Below, piece after piece: positions 44,331 through 55,330 of a DNA stretch of 64,000 bases. This stretch comes from Trissonchulus latispiculum. Lineage: Eukaryota > Nematoda > Enoplea > Enoplida > Ironidae. Position numbers and translations under genes: made by a program. The stretch lies in the NCBI GenBank assembly GCA_030248195.1, contig JASAND010027823.1:25138-89137 (forward strand). Reading direction: 5' to 3'. How positions within the stretch are numbered: position 1 is the stretch's first letter; each line of letters begins with the position of its first letter. Below the pieces are notes generated by a model. That model was given only the letters and a program-made list of their open reading frames with translations. It was not told where the DNA came from and made no database searches.

Positions 44331-46770
44331 TATTTTTTTAATCCCGAGTAAATCACGCCTTGTTAGTACTACGCATCTTTTATTACATAGACTTGATTTG
44401 CCCCGCGGCCGCCCAGCCCCAATGCCGCGACCACATACAACAGGTACTACATCTGCCACTGCGATGCTGATGCATGCAAGCGGCTACGCCGTGACAGGGT
44501 TAGTAGACAAATTATATATAAACTCATACTAACGCATGAGCTTATATATACACATTTTGACGCAAGGTTGGCAGCCCGGGTTTGTAGGCTATTAGATACA
44601 TATTTGAAAGAAAAGACACGACTGAAAATTTGAAGTAATTTAGTGTATGAAAATATGCGTGAAACGTAAACAAAACAAAATATGGCATGCGAAGGACTAC
44701 TGTCCTTGTAGTGCACGCCCCCCGCATAAACTTGTGCAACTGAGCTTCATGCATTAACAATTTCGACTTAAATGTGCTCAGAGAGGAACACGTCACAAAA
44801 CTTTCCGGTAAGCTGTTCCATACATTACAAATTCTATAGAAAAAGAAATGGCTTGCTCTAGACTTTTTATATCGCTTAGGTCTAATAGACAAACTATTAT
44901 GGCCCCTTGTCCCTGCGTCAGGTGAATATGTAAAATAATCATCAAAAGAACAATCAAAGGCATTATATACTATACTATGCATCAAATATAAATCATACAT
45001 TAACCTTCTCATCTCCAGTGGTTGTAGATTGCAACGTTTGAGTCTTTCTTTGTAGGTAAGATTTTCAGGTTTTCAAGGCCGTACAGTCGTTTTGTAAATG
45101 CCCGCTGTACTCCCTCCATAGCGTCAATATCTTTAAGCAAACTAGGTGACCATATCTGGGTGCAGTATTCCAAAACCGGTCTAACATATGTCACAAAAAG
45201 CTTAATTAAGAGGACTACATTTCTACTAGAGAAACTACTAAAAATAATTCCCACTTGCTGGTTGGCCTTAGCTCTAATCTGACTTATATGTTTAGAGAAA
45301 GTTAAATCATTACTCATCATTATGCCCAGGTCCCGCATAAACTCAGTATCGGACAGAGATTCATCACCTAAAGTATAGACTTAGTTATCGTTACGACAAC
45401 CCAAATGCATTACCAGACACTTATTAGCTGCTACAGTCATTTGCCAATCTTTAGTCCATGCATCAATTACAAAAAGATCATTTTGAAGCACATTTGCCCC
45501 ATATGACTTATTGACAACAGAGAAAATTTTTGCATCATCTGCAAACAATCGAATTTCTGATAACAAATTTTGCGGTAAGTCATTAATATAAATCAAAAAC
45601 AATATAGGACCAAGCACAGAACCTTGTGGTGTTCCACTTGAGACTGTAGCCCAGTTTGATTTGGAGGAACCCAACTTTACTCTTTGAAGTCTCCCCGTAA
45701 GAAAGGGCCTAATCCATGCCAGCATCTTTCCCCTAATCCCAAGTGCTTCTAGTTTTCGCAACAACTTCGAATGACAAACTGTATCAAAAGCTCGCATCAA
45801 ATCAATATACACAATGTCAATACAGTCACCAGCATCCCATGCATCTATCCAACATTGAGTACAATCAAGCAATTGTATAAGGGTAAACCTTTTACATACA
45901 AAGCCATGTTGGTGTTTGCTAAAAAGGTTGTGCTTATTAAAATGGTCAACCATGAAAGGTTTGACAACTCTCCATTGCTCTGCAACAGCCAGCAGTCAAA
46001 CTGACAGGTCTATAATTTTTAGGATCTTTGGAATTACCCTTTTTATAAATAGGACATACATCGGCTCTCAACCAATTACAAGGAATTTCGCCAGAGTTTA
46101 AAGATTCTCTGAAGATTTTTGTAAGCGGAGTTTTAAGAGAATGAGCCAATTTCCTTAAAAAGACATTTGGTATTCCATCTGGACCAGCAGATAATTTTGG
46201 TGATAAATCTTTTAACACTTTGAAAACATCATTTTTGCGAAACAAACAGTCAACCAAAGAGTCAGCCTCAGATACAATATTCGCAACATGTGGCATATTA
46301 CCGTCGTCCGTCGTAAAAACTGATACAAATGTTTCATTTAGCACTGAGCATTTATCTGCATTATCATACGTATACTACGTCACCATCACTGTTAGTAAGT
46401 GCAACAATGCTGTAGTCTTTTTACTTAATCGTTTCCTCGCATAAGAATAAAATTTATTAACACATTTCTTATTTGCTAACCGATTGTCGAAAGCTAACCG
46501 ATCAAAATAAACAGCTGTTTGGACTTCTTGGCATTTTTGCCTGTGAGCTCTTTTGTTGTAATTTGATTTAGCCTTCTTAAACCGCCTCCATGCAACTTTC
46601 TTTTCTTTGATAAGTTCAAGAGTTCATCATGATAAGGGAATTCGATACCTTTTTCCAAAGGGCTTTATGACAGGGACAAAATTTTCGATTGCAAAATTAA
46701 CACAATTTTTAAACTCAATCCAGTATTGTTCAATGTTATATAGTACATTCCATAAAGATTATGTTCCAAT
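44331..46770 (-). pseudogene. Second LINE, decayed, minus strand, with a poly(A) tail
   Basis: Minus-strand pieces run in order: a linker before RT (RLSKKTTALLHLL, about 46440), 46344-45946 (SAGPDGIPNVFLRKLA, NYRPVSLTAGCC), 45953-45381 (HGFVCKRFT, YIDLMRAFDTV, SGTPQGSVLGPILFLIYINDLP, RLFADDAKIFSV), 45338-45009 (VRPVLEYCTQIWSPSLLKDI) and 45012-44542 (YFTYSPDAGTRGHNSL, RICNVWNSLP). At least three frame breaks and a stop after GCRNDN show it is dead. T7 on the plus strand at 44331-44337 is the poly(A) tail. The 5' endonuclease domain is missing. It sits in the arm of the foldback that resumes at about 46770. It is related to, but clearly different from, the LINE at 36 kb. Confidence 0.85.
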
Positions 46771-46860
46771 CGTTCTACCGTTCTGTAGAGTCCTTCACAG
46801 GTGACTCCGACATGTGTTAAACATAGGAAAATGAAAAAGTTGCGCTAAAAAGTTTGTGTC

Positions 46861-48000
46861 CATACATGGGCAAGGTCAAATGGGTTAGCCTACACCAGAT
46901 TTTTGTCGTGCGTGGGTCCTTTAACGTTTTGGTGGGGGGGCTTTCCCTGAAAATTTGCTTCGAACCATTTTTTATGTGGGTACGCGCACGCACGCAGAAT
47001 TTGTTATTTATTTATTTAAAGTTTAATTACAGACAGAAGAGTTCATTTAAATATATATAGAGAGAGGAGAAGTAAATTCAGTTTGATGAACAAGTGCATT
47101 AAACTTTCGCAAGGCAAAAATCTTTAAAGTTCAAATTACATCCATTTGCAAGCAAAATTTGCACCAGGAACCAGGCGCACCCAGGATTTTGAAAAGGGGC
47201 GGGTCGAGCCGGAAAAAATTTTTTGCTTTCGTCTGACACGTTGACGCTGGGGTGGAGGAGCGTGGCGGCGGCAAAGTTTTCAACAAATAGTTCATTTTGG
47301 GAGCAGCAAAAATGACGAGGTTTTGGACTGTTCGCTAGCCGGCGCGGGGGGTCTGTGGGGCGGAGCCCCCCAGAAGATGAGAAAATTTTCGAAATTTTGA
47401 AAAAAAGCTGTAATGGAAATCTTTGAAAAGATTTCAATAACAAGTTGAGAAATTCTTTGACATAATGGCAAAATTTGTACTGGAAAGCTTGAAAAGATTT
47501 AAATAAAAAGCTGTAAAAGTTAATACATAATAGCGCCGCAGGCGAGAAAAATTTTTAAATTCAATTAGAAAGCAAGGCAGGCCCGAAAAATTTTGAAAAT
47601 TCAGTTAGAAAGCAACGCAGGCCCGAAAAATTTTGAAAATTCAGTTAGAAAAGCGTCGCAGACGAGAAAAATTTTAAAAATCGAGATAGAAAAGCGCCGC
47701 AGGCGAGAAAAATTATAAAAGTCGAGATAGAAAAGCGCAGCGAAAAATTCTCCTAATTTTTAATTTTATGCACTAACATTGGGTCTGCGTTGGTGATTTG
47801 ACAGCGCGCGTACTGCGTGTGCGTGGGTATTTCCGTTGTTGTGCGGGTATGTGCGTTCCGTGCGCCTTTTATCTGCGTGGGTATTTCGACGGCGCGCGTC
47901 GCGCGCCTTGCCTCTGCGTGCGTCCTGCATTTTGCCTTGCGTGGGTGCGTGGGTCCAGCCTACACCGGTGTAGGCGTGGTGTAGGCGTTGCCCATGCGTG
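46861..48000. mobile_element. 1,140-bp non-autonomous hAT-like element with an 8-bp target duplication
   Basis: TTTGTGTC flanks it exactly (46853-46860, 48001-48008). The termini are inverted: CATACATGGGCAAGG at the left, CACGCATGGGCAACG as the complement of the right end, and CCTACACC slightly further in on both sides. The empty site is visible in the other palindrome arm (AGTGTCCAAGAAATTT, as the complement of about 48285-48300). Inside are the GC-rich hairpin module (47346-47374), five 40-bp repeats (47532-47733) and a G/T-rich stretch with repeated TGCGTG (47790-48000). No transposase is present. Confidence 0.85.
47532..47733 (+). repeat. 40-41 bp tandem repeat, five copies
   Basis: Each unit runs AGCGCCGCAGGCGAGAAAAA followed by AT-rich sequence ending TTAGAA or ATAGAAA. 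The starts are at 47532, 47571, 47611, 47652 and 47693. The unit contains the same GCGCCG-AGGCG motif that occurs once in the related elements at 27.96 and 34.79 kb, so a normally single motif has been amplified here. Confidence 0.85.
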
Positions 48001-49021
48001 TTTGTGTCCAAAAAATTTTTCGCTGTGTAAGAGACTCAGCTCTGAAATTTTGCTGTTGAAGTTAAGGACATAGTGTAGAGTGCAGCGAGTTACTTTGATG
48101 CAATTCTGTTGAGAATTAAAATTTTGGCAAATAGCCAAACTCGGAATTTTCACAAATTCTGACTTTAAGCATTTGCCAAAATTCTATATTCTCAACAGAG
48201 TAGCACCAACGTAACTCACTGCACTCTACATTATGTTCTTAACAAGTGTGCAAAATTTCACAGCTGAGTCTCTTACACAGCGAAAAATTTCTTGGACACT
48301 AACTTTTTTAGCGTAACTTTTTCATTTTCCTATGTTTAACACATGTCGGAGTCACTTGTGAAGGACTCTACAGAACGATACAAGCAATATTATGCAAAAC
48401 GCACTTGTCTTGTTTCGCTGACCCATTGGGAGTACAAAATATGTAAAAATGAGCAAAATCGGAGAAGGTCGAAAAATCGCCCAAAAAAAGCGACCCCCCC
48501 CTTAAGGTGGTGGTATCCTTTTGTGCAGTGCTTTTGTGGCTATTTCTTTGAAACGCTATAATTTTCGCAATTTTAGGAGTTGCAAAGAGCTTTATGCATC
48601 GTTTTAAAGCTTATTATCTGTACATTCACTTGAGCTTACAGAACTGGCAAAATTAGCAAAAAATAGGAGAAATTTTCTGACAAGCTGACTTTTAACAGGA
48701 TGAATATAGACCAAAAGTTTTTGAACATCGATTTCTCAAAACTGAAGAATCGGCCAAAAGTTCTTTTTGTGCCACGATATGAAGGACATATGGGCCGAGG
48801 GCAGCGTTTTTTTTTTCAAAATCAGATTTCATCAAATTTTCGTCATTTTTATTTTCTGAGCGTCATTTTTATTTGTCCAACGTCAAAAATAAAGTTTTGC
48901 AGAAATGCAGTTTTGTTATGATTTCAGGCTATATATATTCGTAATTTTGGTTGCATTTTTGCCTTGTTGGCGTGTGTTGCTTCATATTTCGCATTGTCCC
49001 GCGAATATATTTTAACTTACG

Positions 49022-50130
49022 TATAGCCATGGGGTGAAAAAAAACCCACCCCCTTTTTGGGGGGAAAAAAACCCACCCGCCTCCTGGGTCACGGGTTGGA
49101 GCTAGGAGCTCCAAAACATACCAGCAGAAAGCGCGACTCTTTCTAACCTATGTGTGCAAAGATCAGGTCATTTGGTTCACTCTTGCTCATTTTATGACAT
49201 TTTGAAAATGATACCTACTTTTTGGTCCAACCTTCCAAAAATTTGGCAAAAGTTTGGACCGATGTAACTTTTGACTGGGTTGGGCTAGAAAAGTTTTGCA
49301 AATATCTGCAATGATGGCAAGTCTTCCTCTTTGCACACAGCAAAAATTAGACCGATCCGATGCACCGTTAGACTGGCACATTGCCAAACGTGGCGGGGAA
49401 AAAAACCCACTTTGGGGGAAAAAACCCACCCAAATTTTTTTGAAAAATTTTTTACCAGCTCAACTGGGAAACAATTCGGGACTGTAGTACGATATTATCG
49501 AGGACGCTGCGTCACCCTATGCTGTCAGATTTGGACAATTTTGAATACTTGGGTAGCGAGAGGCATAAAACCCTAAAAGTGCAATTTCGCTGCTGGATGA
49601 CCCAGCAGAGGTCTAATTGTGACTTTTAATAGCCAATTGTACGTAAAAAACCATTCTCTACACGTTAGAATAATAAGTTTTATCAAATTACATCGTTTTT
49701 AGCATTTTTCAAAAATTGTCCTATGTTTATGTGTTAAACTTTATGAAACCTGTCCATTTGATGCTGCATTTTCAATGGCACATGAGATCTCAAAAAAAGC
49801 TACCTAGGTCGGGTTTTTTGACTCATACTAACTAAAAAAGAGTTGAATTTTACACAGGAAGTGTCAGAATCGCGCTACGACAATTTTTAGGACCTGTGAG
49901 GGGTGGGTTTATTTTCCCCCCATTTGGGTTTTTTCCCCCCATTGGGTTTTTCCCCCGCTACTTTTTGCATTATACCGGCCTAACGGTACAACCTAGAGAA
50001 GTGCAAATGGGCTTAAAAGAAAGTTCTAAGTACGCCAAGTACGATGGTATATAGAGTTCTCAGCTAGCCCTTATAACAAAAAAGTTCCAGCCAAAATCCG
50101 AAAAAGTGGGTTTTTTCCCCCATGGCTATA
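49022..50130. mobile_element. TIR element K1 (1,109 bp), TATAG-ended, with AAAAAACCCAC/GTGGGTTTTTT blocks
   Basis: The left end is TATAGCCATGGGGTGAAAAA and the right end is the inverse of TATAGCCATGGGGGAAAAAA. Further CCCACC/GGTGGG plus A/T-run blocks lie inside both ends. It is related to 55992-57078 (TIR spacing, A-run plus CCMAC blocks, a shared internal ATGAAACCT..CCA.TTGATGCT). A fragment with the same right end occurs at 54618-54650. It has no coding capacity. Two short internal frames contain CQTWRGKK-like composition noise. Confidence 0.7.
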
Positions 50131-50139
50131 TATATAGCT

Positions 50140-50546
50140 AGTGTCTATGTATGTATGTGTATCATGTCTGTGAGTGACACAATGTGGGGGGTCTGGGGGG
50201 CTGAGCCCCCCAGCAGCTGAAAATTTTTTTGCTTTTTAGATGAAATCGTCCTTTAAATCTTTAATTCTTTTCATTTTGCAGAAACAAGAAATTTTTAAAA
50301 GTTTACCCTTTTTGAAAGGAAAAATAAGAATTTTTTGCTAAACTCGCACGACATTTTAAGCTTTTTCTATCCAAAAATCTGGTAAAAACGTTGGCGATAT
50401 ACGTATATATACGCGCTCACGAAATTTTGTTGACATGTGCCTTTTTCTGTTTTTCCTGTTTGCTTTTACTTACCTTCAAATCGCAACGACAGAGCTGCCC
50501 TCCAGATTCATCCCTAGTAGTTATAACATTTATGCAATAAACGTTC
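50140..50546. repeat. MITE-like copy related to the 34.5-kb element
   Basis: It has the GC-rich hairpin module at 50185-50215. About 225 bp further is an AT-rich block with CGCTCACGAAATTTTG, then CTTACCTTCAAATCGCAACGAC, which matches CCTACCTTCGAATCGCGACGAC near 34851. The right end CCAGATTCATCCCTAG parallels CTGAATCCGCCCCTG at 34887-34901. No clear target duplication was found. Confidence 0.55.
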
Positions 50547-51791
50547 TTAAGGGGGGGGGGGTCCATTTTTGGCCGATTTTTCGACCATCTCCGATTTTGC
50601 CCATTTTCACACATTTTGTTGTCCAATTGGTATATTTTAACGAGTTTTTGAAATGAAGGTCGGATCTCTTACGGTTAGCGAGTTATTTCACCTCAAAGTT
50701 GATGTCAGTATGTGTTAAACATAGGAAACAGAAAAAGTGGTGATTTTTTCCGTGCGCCAGAGAAATCTCGCCAACGACAAAACGGAGCACTTCAACGTCC
50801 ATCTTATATCATAAATACGATCTCGAAGGGTGATTTGTAGGAAGCAGAATTTTAATTTAGGCCTTCAAAAATTTTTAATTAATTTTTTAAGTTTGCGAAC
50901 AGCCAAATTTGACTGTTCTGCAATCTTAAAATTGGGGGTCAGCAAGTTTGATGAAATATTCTCAAAGCTGTAAGGCCTAATTAAAAATTCTACTTCCTAC
51001 AAATCACAGCTTATGACAAGACAATTCGAACGATACCAATTGATCCTGGTTAGCTCTGTCCGATTTCGAGATTTCTCTGGCGCAAAAATCTCAATTTTTA
51101 GCAAAATTTCGGAAATTCCCGTTGTTTGGCAAATAACATAGTGCTATGGCAACACAGACCTATAAAATGTTAGACAATCTATTTGCGCACTATTATTGAT
51201 GATTTTAGGTCAAGACTGGGCACAAATGGTGCAGATTAGTGGGCCCAGTTGGTCGCTGGGGTTAAATATGGGGGTCTGACAACCATAATCTCAAAAATAG
51301 CGATTTTTCAAATTTTTCGAAATATGTTAAATTTTATATCAATCGAAAGCTCTCATTGTCGGGAACATTTTTGCTTCTTGGACCATTGCCCGCAAATGCA
51401 CCAAACTCAAGTTATCGGCCGTTAAATGATTTTCGTGGTCAAGGCTTTCCAGCGCCGGTGCTACTCCCTAAAATCACTAAATAAAGTCATAATGAAAAGT
51501 TTTCCCATTGAAAGCTACCCTAACTTCTTTGTTTGCATCAGATAACAAACATACAACCGAATGAAGCTCCATTATTAAGGAAATTCAAGTGTAAAGTGCC
51601 TTTATTTGCTGCGGCACTGCGTTTTCACCTGTTTTCAAATTGCATGCAATTAATTACCGGTTACTCATTAAGTACTGAACGAAACTACTCGAAATTGAAA
51701 CTCGATATGCAGGACATATGTGACAAAATTTTGTGTGAAAATGAGCAAAATCCGTGACTATAAAATTTTTCATAGTGGACCCCCCCCTTAA
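50547..51791. mobile_element. Foldback element F2 with TTAA ends (1,245 bp)
   Basis: It begins TTAAGGGGGGGGGGGTCC and ends GGACCCCCCCTTAA, with ATTTTGCYCATTTTCACAC just inside both ends. Positions 50757-51090 form an inner palindrome (GCGCCAGAGAAATCTCG and complement). GTGTTAAACATAGGAAA is shared with the 46.8/48.3-kb foldback. It has no coding frame. Confidence 0.75.
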
Positions 51792-52835
51792 ACATCCTAT
51801 CCTGGCACATACGTATATATAAGCTCTCATTCCATTCTAGCTGAGATAATCCGAAGAGAAAGTTTTTAAAGAAAATATTCAGCTAAATTGGTATGAGAAA
51901 CTTTCATCAAAAAATGCAATTGAAGTATATATATAATATATTTATGTAGCATAAAGACTCGTAGCCTGTGGCTTTGTATGTATATATATATATATATATA
52001 ATAGATATACTGATTGACTATTCAAACATCGTCGAAGCTTAACATCACTAAGACAATATATATAGAGCGGGGGTTTGGGGGCGGCAGCCCCCAAAATTTG
52101 AGAATTTTTTGAAAAATCACTGTTAAAACGTAATAGAAACTTTGCATTCTTGTTAAATTTGAGTGCTACTTCCACATTTTGGCTTGGTCATTCTGTCGTC
52201 ATTTTTATTTTGGCGTCGTCAAAACTATTGTTCATTTCTGCAAACGACGCTATTTTTGACCAAAAAAAAAACCTAGGCCGAGGGACATTTTTTGGATTTG
52301 ACTCAGCAGATCTTAACGGTGGAGAAAATCGGCCATATGCACAGTAACACGAAATTAAGTAACTTCGCATTGAGTTTTCTTGCTACTCAGTATGTTTTAG
52401 CCCAAACCAAGAAAAAGGTCCCTCCGCAGAAGTGCGAATTTCGATTCTGCCGAAAATCTCCGGAATCCGTCGAGTAGTTTTTGAGAAATCGATGTTCGAA
52501 ACAAAATAATCGCAGTTTTGCCAAAATGGTTTTCCGGCCAAATCTCTAGCTGAAAGCAATAAAGTCCGGTTAATAGGCATTCATAAAATGTGCATTTGGC
52601 GGCGCTAATTTTCCACGAAAATACCACAAAAATAGCAGCCTGCACAGGTTCCGATTCATCACTAATTTCTGAAAAATTTTGGCTTGCCCCCCTCCGAAAT
52701 TTTTTTCTGGCTACGCTAGTGGTGCCATGTGGGGTCTGGGATTTGGTCATATGGGGCGGGTGTGGGGGTCTGTGGTCTGCCTTCAAAATTTCGTGCGTGG
52801 TGTCGGGACTTTTTCATTTGGGGGAGGGAGGGGTT
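51792..52835. other. Repeat-rich non-coding region
   Basis: It holds a TA-rich tract (51925-51995), a GC-rich hairpin module copy (52068-52093) and a terminal-like CTGGCTACGCTAGTGG near 52708-52723. The open frames on both strands through 52400-53070 have no family resemblance. Confidence 0.4.
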
Positions 52836-53345
52836 CTCTCCCACAGGAAAACTTTTTTGGAAAAAGTCTGGAAAAAGTATTTCCAGGATTTTCCCAGACT
52901 TTTTCCACAGAATTTTGAGACACTTTCACTTTCCAGACTTTTTCAAACATTTTTCCATGGGTTTTCCAAAGATTTGAGTTTTGTTCAAATTTTCCAGACT
53001 TTCCAGTTATTTTCCGCATCACTCAGGATTGTTTTCCGGGTATTTTCCAGACATTTTCTAGACGTTTTCTGATCACCCTGCTGTATTTTCCAGACATTTT
53101 CCAGGATTTATTTTCCAGACATTTTCCAGGATTTTTTCGGACACTTTCCAGACAAATTTTCTAGACCTTCTCTGATCACTCCGCTGTATTTTCCAGACAT
53201 TTTCCAGGGTTTTTCGGACACATTCCAGACATTTTCTAGACTTTCCCAGACCTTTTCTGAATCACTCCGGTTCAATTTCCAGACATTTTCCAGTTGTTTT
53301 CTTTACCTTTGCGCATCACTGCATCACTTTCCAGTCATTTCCAAG
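52836..53345 (+). repeat. Irregular tandem array of TTTTCCAGACA units, plus orientation
   Basis: Dozens of short units (TTTTCCAGACATTTTCCAGG and variants) cover the stretch. The array opens CACAGGAAAACTTTTTTGGA. The inverse array at 54690-54962 ends with the inverse of this opening (TCCAAAAAAGTCTGG on the complement), so the two form the arms of one larger inverted repeat, 52836-54962. Confidence 0.8.
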
Positions 53346-53468
53346 GTTATCATATCTTTTTCTAGATACGTACGTATACTTTCCAAACTGGAATTGGCGG
53401 GAACTTTCGCAAAACTAAATCTTTGAGAGTCCATGGATTAAGGGCTAAGTTTTAAAATATGTATATAT

Positions 53469-53870
53469 TAGGGATGCACCGGGGCCTGGCACCGGGGCCA
53501 GGCTCCGGCCCCGGCCCCGGTAGTCAGGCCCCGGCCCCGGTGGTCAGGCCCCGGTACCGACCGGGGCCAAAAATTAGCAAAATTTTGTAATTTTTTGACA
53601 TTTTTTGACCAAAATTTTGAATTTTCGAAAGTCAAAATGTGTGACAAATCGTTTGTTTTCCAGCTGCTATGAATGAAAACAACGATAGTAACGTTTGTAT
53701 ATCAAAAATTATTGCAAAATTTAAATTTTCAAGAAAATTTTTGAAAATTCTCGATTTGGACCCCCATTTTCCAGGCCCCGGCCCCGGTACCGGGGCCAAA
53801 GTGGCCCCGGCCCCGGCCGGGGCCACGATGAGGCCCCGGCCCCGGTAGTGGCGGCCCCGGTGCATCTCTA
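53469..53870. mobile_element. 402-bp GC-rich hAT-like MITE with an 8-bp target duplication
   Basis: GTATATAT flanks it exactly (53461-53468, 53871-53878). The ends are TAGGGATGCACCGGGGCC at the left and TAGAGATGCACCGGGGCC as the complement of the right end. The GATGCACCG core and 8-bp duplication match hAT-type termini. The subterminal regions are repeats of GGCCCCGG in opposite orientation around an AT-rich middle (53570-53770). It lies inside the inverted TTTTCCAGACA structure. AT-rich flanks make the octamer somewhat less informative, but the TIRs are unambiguous. Confidence 0.85.
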
Positions 53871-54689
53871 GTATATATATATACCCCAGTTTCGTTGCTC
53901 TACGACTGTTGCAGTGGATAAAAGTCGGAGATTTTTTGTTAAGTACGTAGTCTAATACCTACTTACTTCTGGAATCACGTTCATACGTATATAGGTGTTT
54001 GGGGGAGGGGGAGTGAGGGACCCCTCCCCTAAAATGGAGGGGTCGCCGACCCTGCCCCCTAAAAATGTTTCCAACCTTTCCCCCCAAATCAGCCTTCGGC
54101 CGATCCCACCTAAAAATATTCAATCCACTACCTAAATTTTTGAAAATTTTTAGCCAAAAATTGGAAAATTTTATCACGATTGCTTGCTATGCTAGGTTTG
54201 CTCATCATTGCTATAATTAATAAATATCATCATTAAATACCTGAAAAATCGCTAAAAATAACCGAAAATTGACAAAATTTTTCAGTTTTGTCCCTTTTCC
54301 CCTCTCGAAAACGTTTCCTAATTCTTACCCCTCAAAACCCTTACCGCTTACCTCTTACCCCTGACTCGAATTTTTCAGATCCCCCTCCCCCCTTTTGCAG
54401 GACCCCCGCCACCTCCAGTTTTTTCGCCAGCCACGCCAGCTCCCACCCTACACCTATGGTTCGGCCTTACATTTCTGGTGTCCACCACCAAAATTCCGAG
54501 ATTTAACCCCCCACCCCTGCCCAAAATACAATAAACCGGTGAAACTATGAGCACAGGCCAGTTTTAAGAAAACCCTGCTGCCTTGAAATGAATTTCCAGG
54601 TCAAATCCGAAAATGTGGTTTCCCTCCTCCCCATGGCTACATGTTTAGAATAACCTTGAATATCATCTAAAAACGTGTTTTCAGATATT

Positions 54690-54962
54690 TTCAAAGATTT
54701 CTAGATTTGTAAAATATCCAGAAGATGTCTGGAAAAAGTCTGGAAAATGGCTGGAAAAAACCTGGAAAATGTTTGGAAAAAACCTGGAAAATAACGTTTC
54801 CATACATTTTCCAAATCCAAAAAATATATATATACCTTGAAAATGTCTGGACTTTTTCCAGGTATATATTTTCAGACTTTGTCCAAACAACAGAAAAAAC
54901 ATGGAAACTGTATCGAAAAATTTTTTCCAGACTTTTTTGGAATAAGTTTTCCTGTGCCCCCT
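54690..54962 (-). repeat. Inverse TGGAAAA array
   Basis: This is the minus-orientation counterpart of the array at 52836-53345, with units such as GTCTGGAAAATGGCTGG. It ends in AAGTTTTCCTGTG, the inverse of the left array's beginning. Confidence 0.8.
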
Positions 54963-55019
54963 GGCACACCTGTGTAACGGGGATTTGTGGTGGCCGGTGG
55001 GGGAGGCCCCCTGCCCACC

Positions 55020-55330
55020 AATTTTGGGGAGCCGTCCCCAAAAATTTTGAGAATACTACTCCCTAGAATTTTTGACAATCCTCCCCAACTTTCGGCCCCT
55101 CGTACGCCGCATCCTCCAGCGACTTTTACACCCAAAAAGTTAGCTACATTTGCGCAAAAATGGTCATTTTTTGGAAATGGTTTCTCAAAGTTCGGCTTAA
55201 AATCGCTTTACAATGGTAAAACAAGCCTTATTTTCAAGGAAAATGTTACAGTACAGAAAATGTTATCATTTTAGCGATTTTTTTAAATGTCTGAAGTTCA
55301 GTTTGGGTAGTGGCTGCGGGGAGTCTTAGC
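55020..55330 (-). repeat. Diverged inverse copy of the ~320-bp G/C module
   Basis: CACCCAAAAAGTTAGCTACA, AAATGGTCATTTTTTGGAAA, CGGCTTAAAATCG and the final CTGAAGTTCAGTTTGGG follow the same order as the modules at 26.7, 29.7 and 33.3-34.3 kb, with reduced G/C runs. This shows the module family is not confined to the 26-34 kb cluster. Confidence 0.65.

Larger units (their letters stand above)
46771..48480. mobile_element. Foldback element, innermost part and right arm, interrupted by a hAT-like insertion
   Basis: The pieces 38250-38297, 44288-44330, 46771-46860 and 48009-48150 line up in order with the inverse of 48150-48480. Shared landmarks are CATGTGTTAAACATAGGAAA, CTCTGTAGAGTCCTTCACA-type sequence, GCAAAACGCACTTGTCTTG and CATATTTTGTACTC. 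The right end continues to CCCCCCCTTAAGG (TTAA at 48502-48505). The inner palindrome (48009-48304) reads AGAGACTCAGCT and complement around GCACTCTAC. The left arm has been split by three later insertions. Confidence 0.8.

Noticed and set aside
52397..53072. Overlapping 129- and 160-codon frames
   Set aside because: They run through the TTTTCCAGACA array and adjacent repeat ends. The Phe/Leu/Ser-rich translation reflects the tandem unit.
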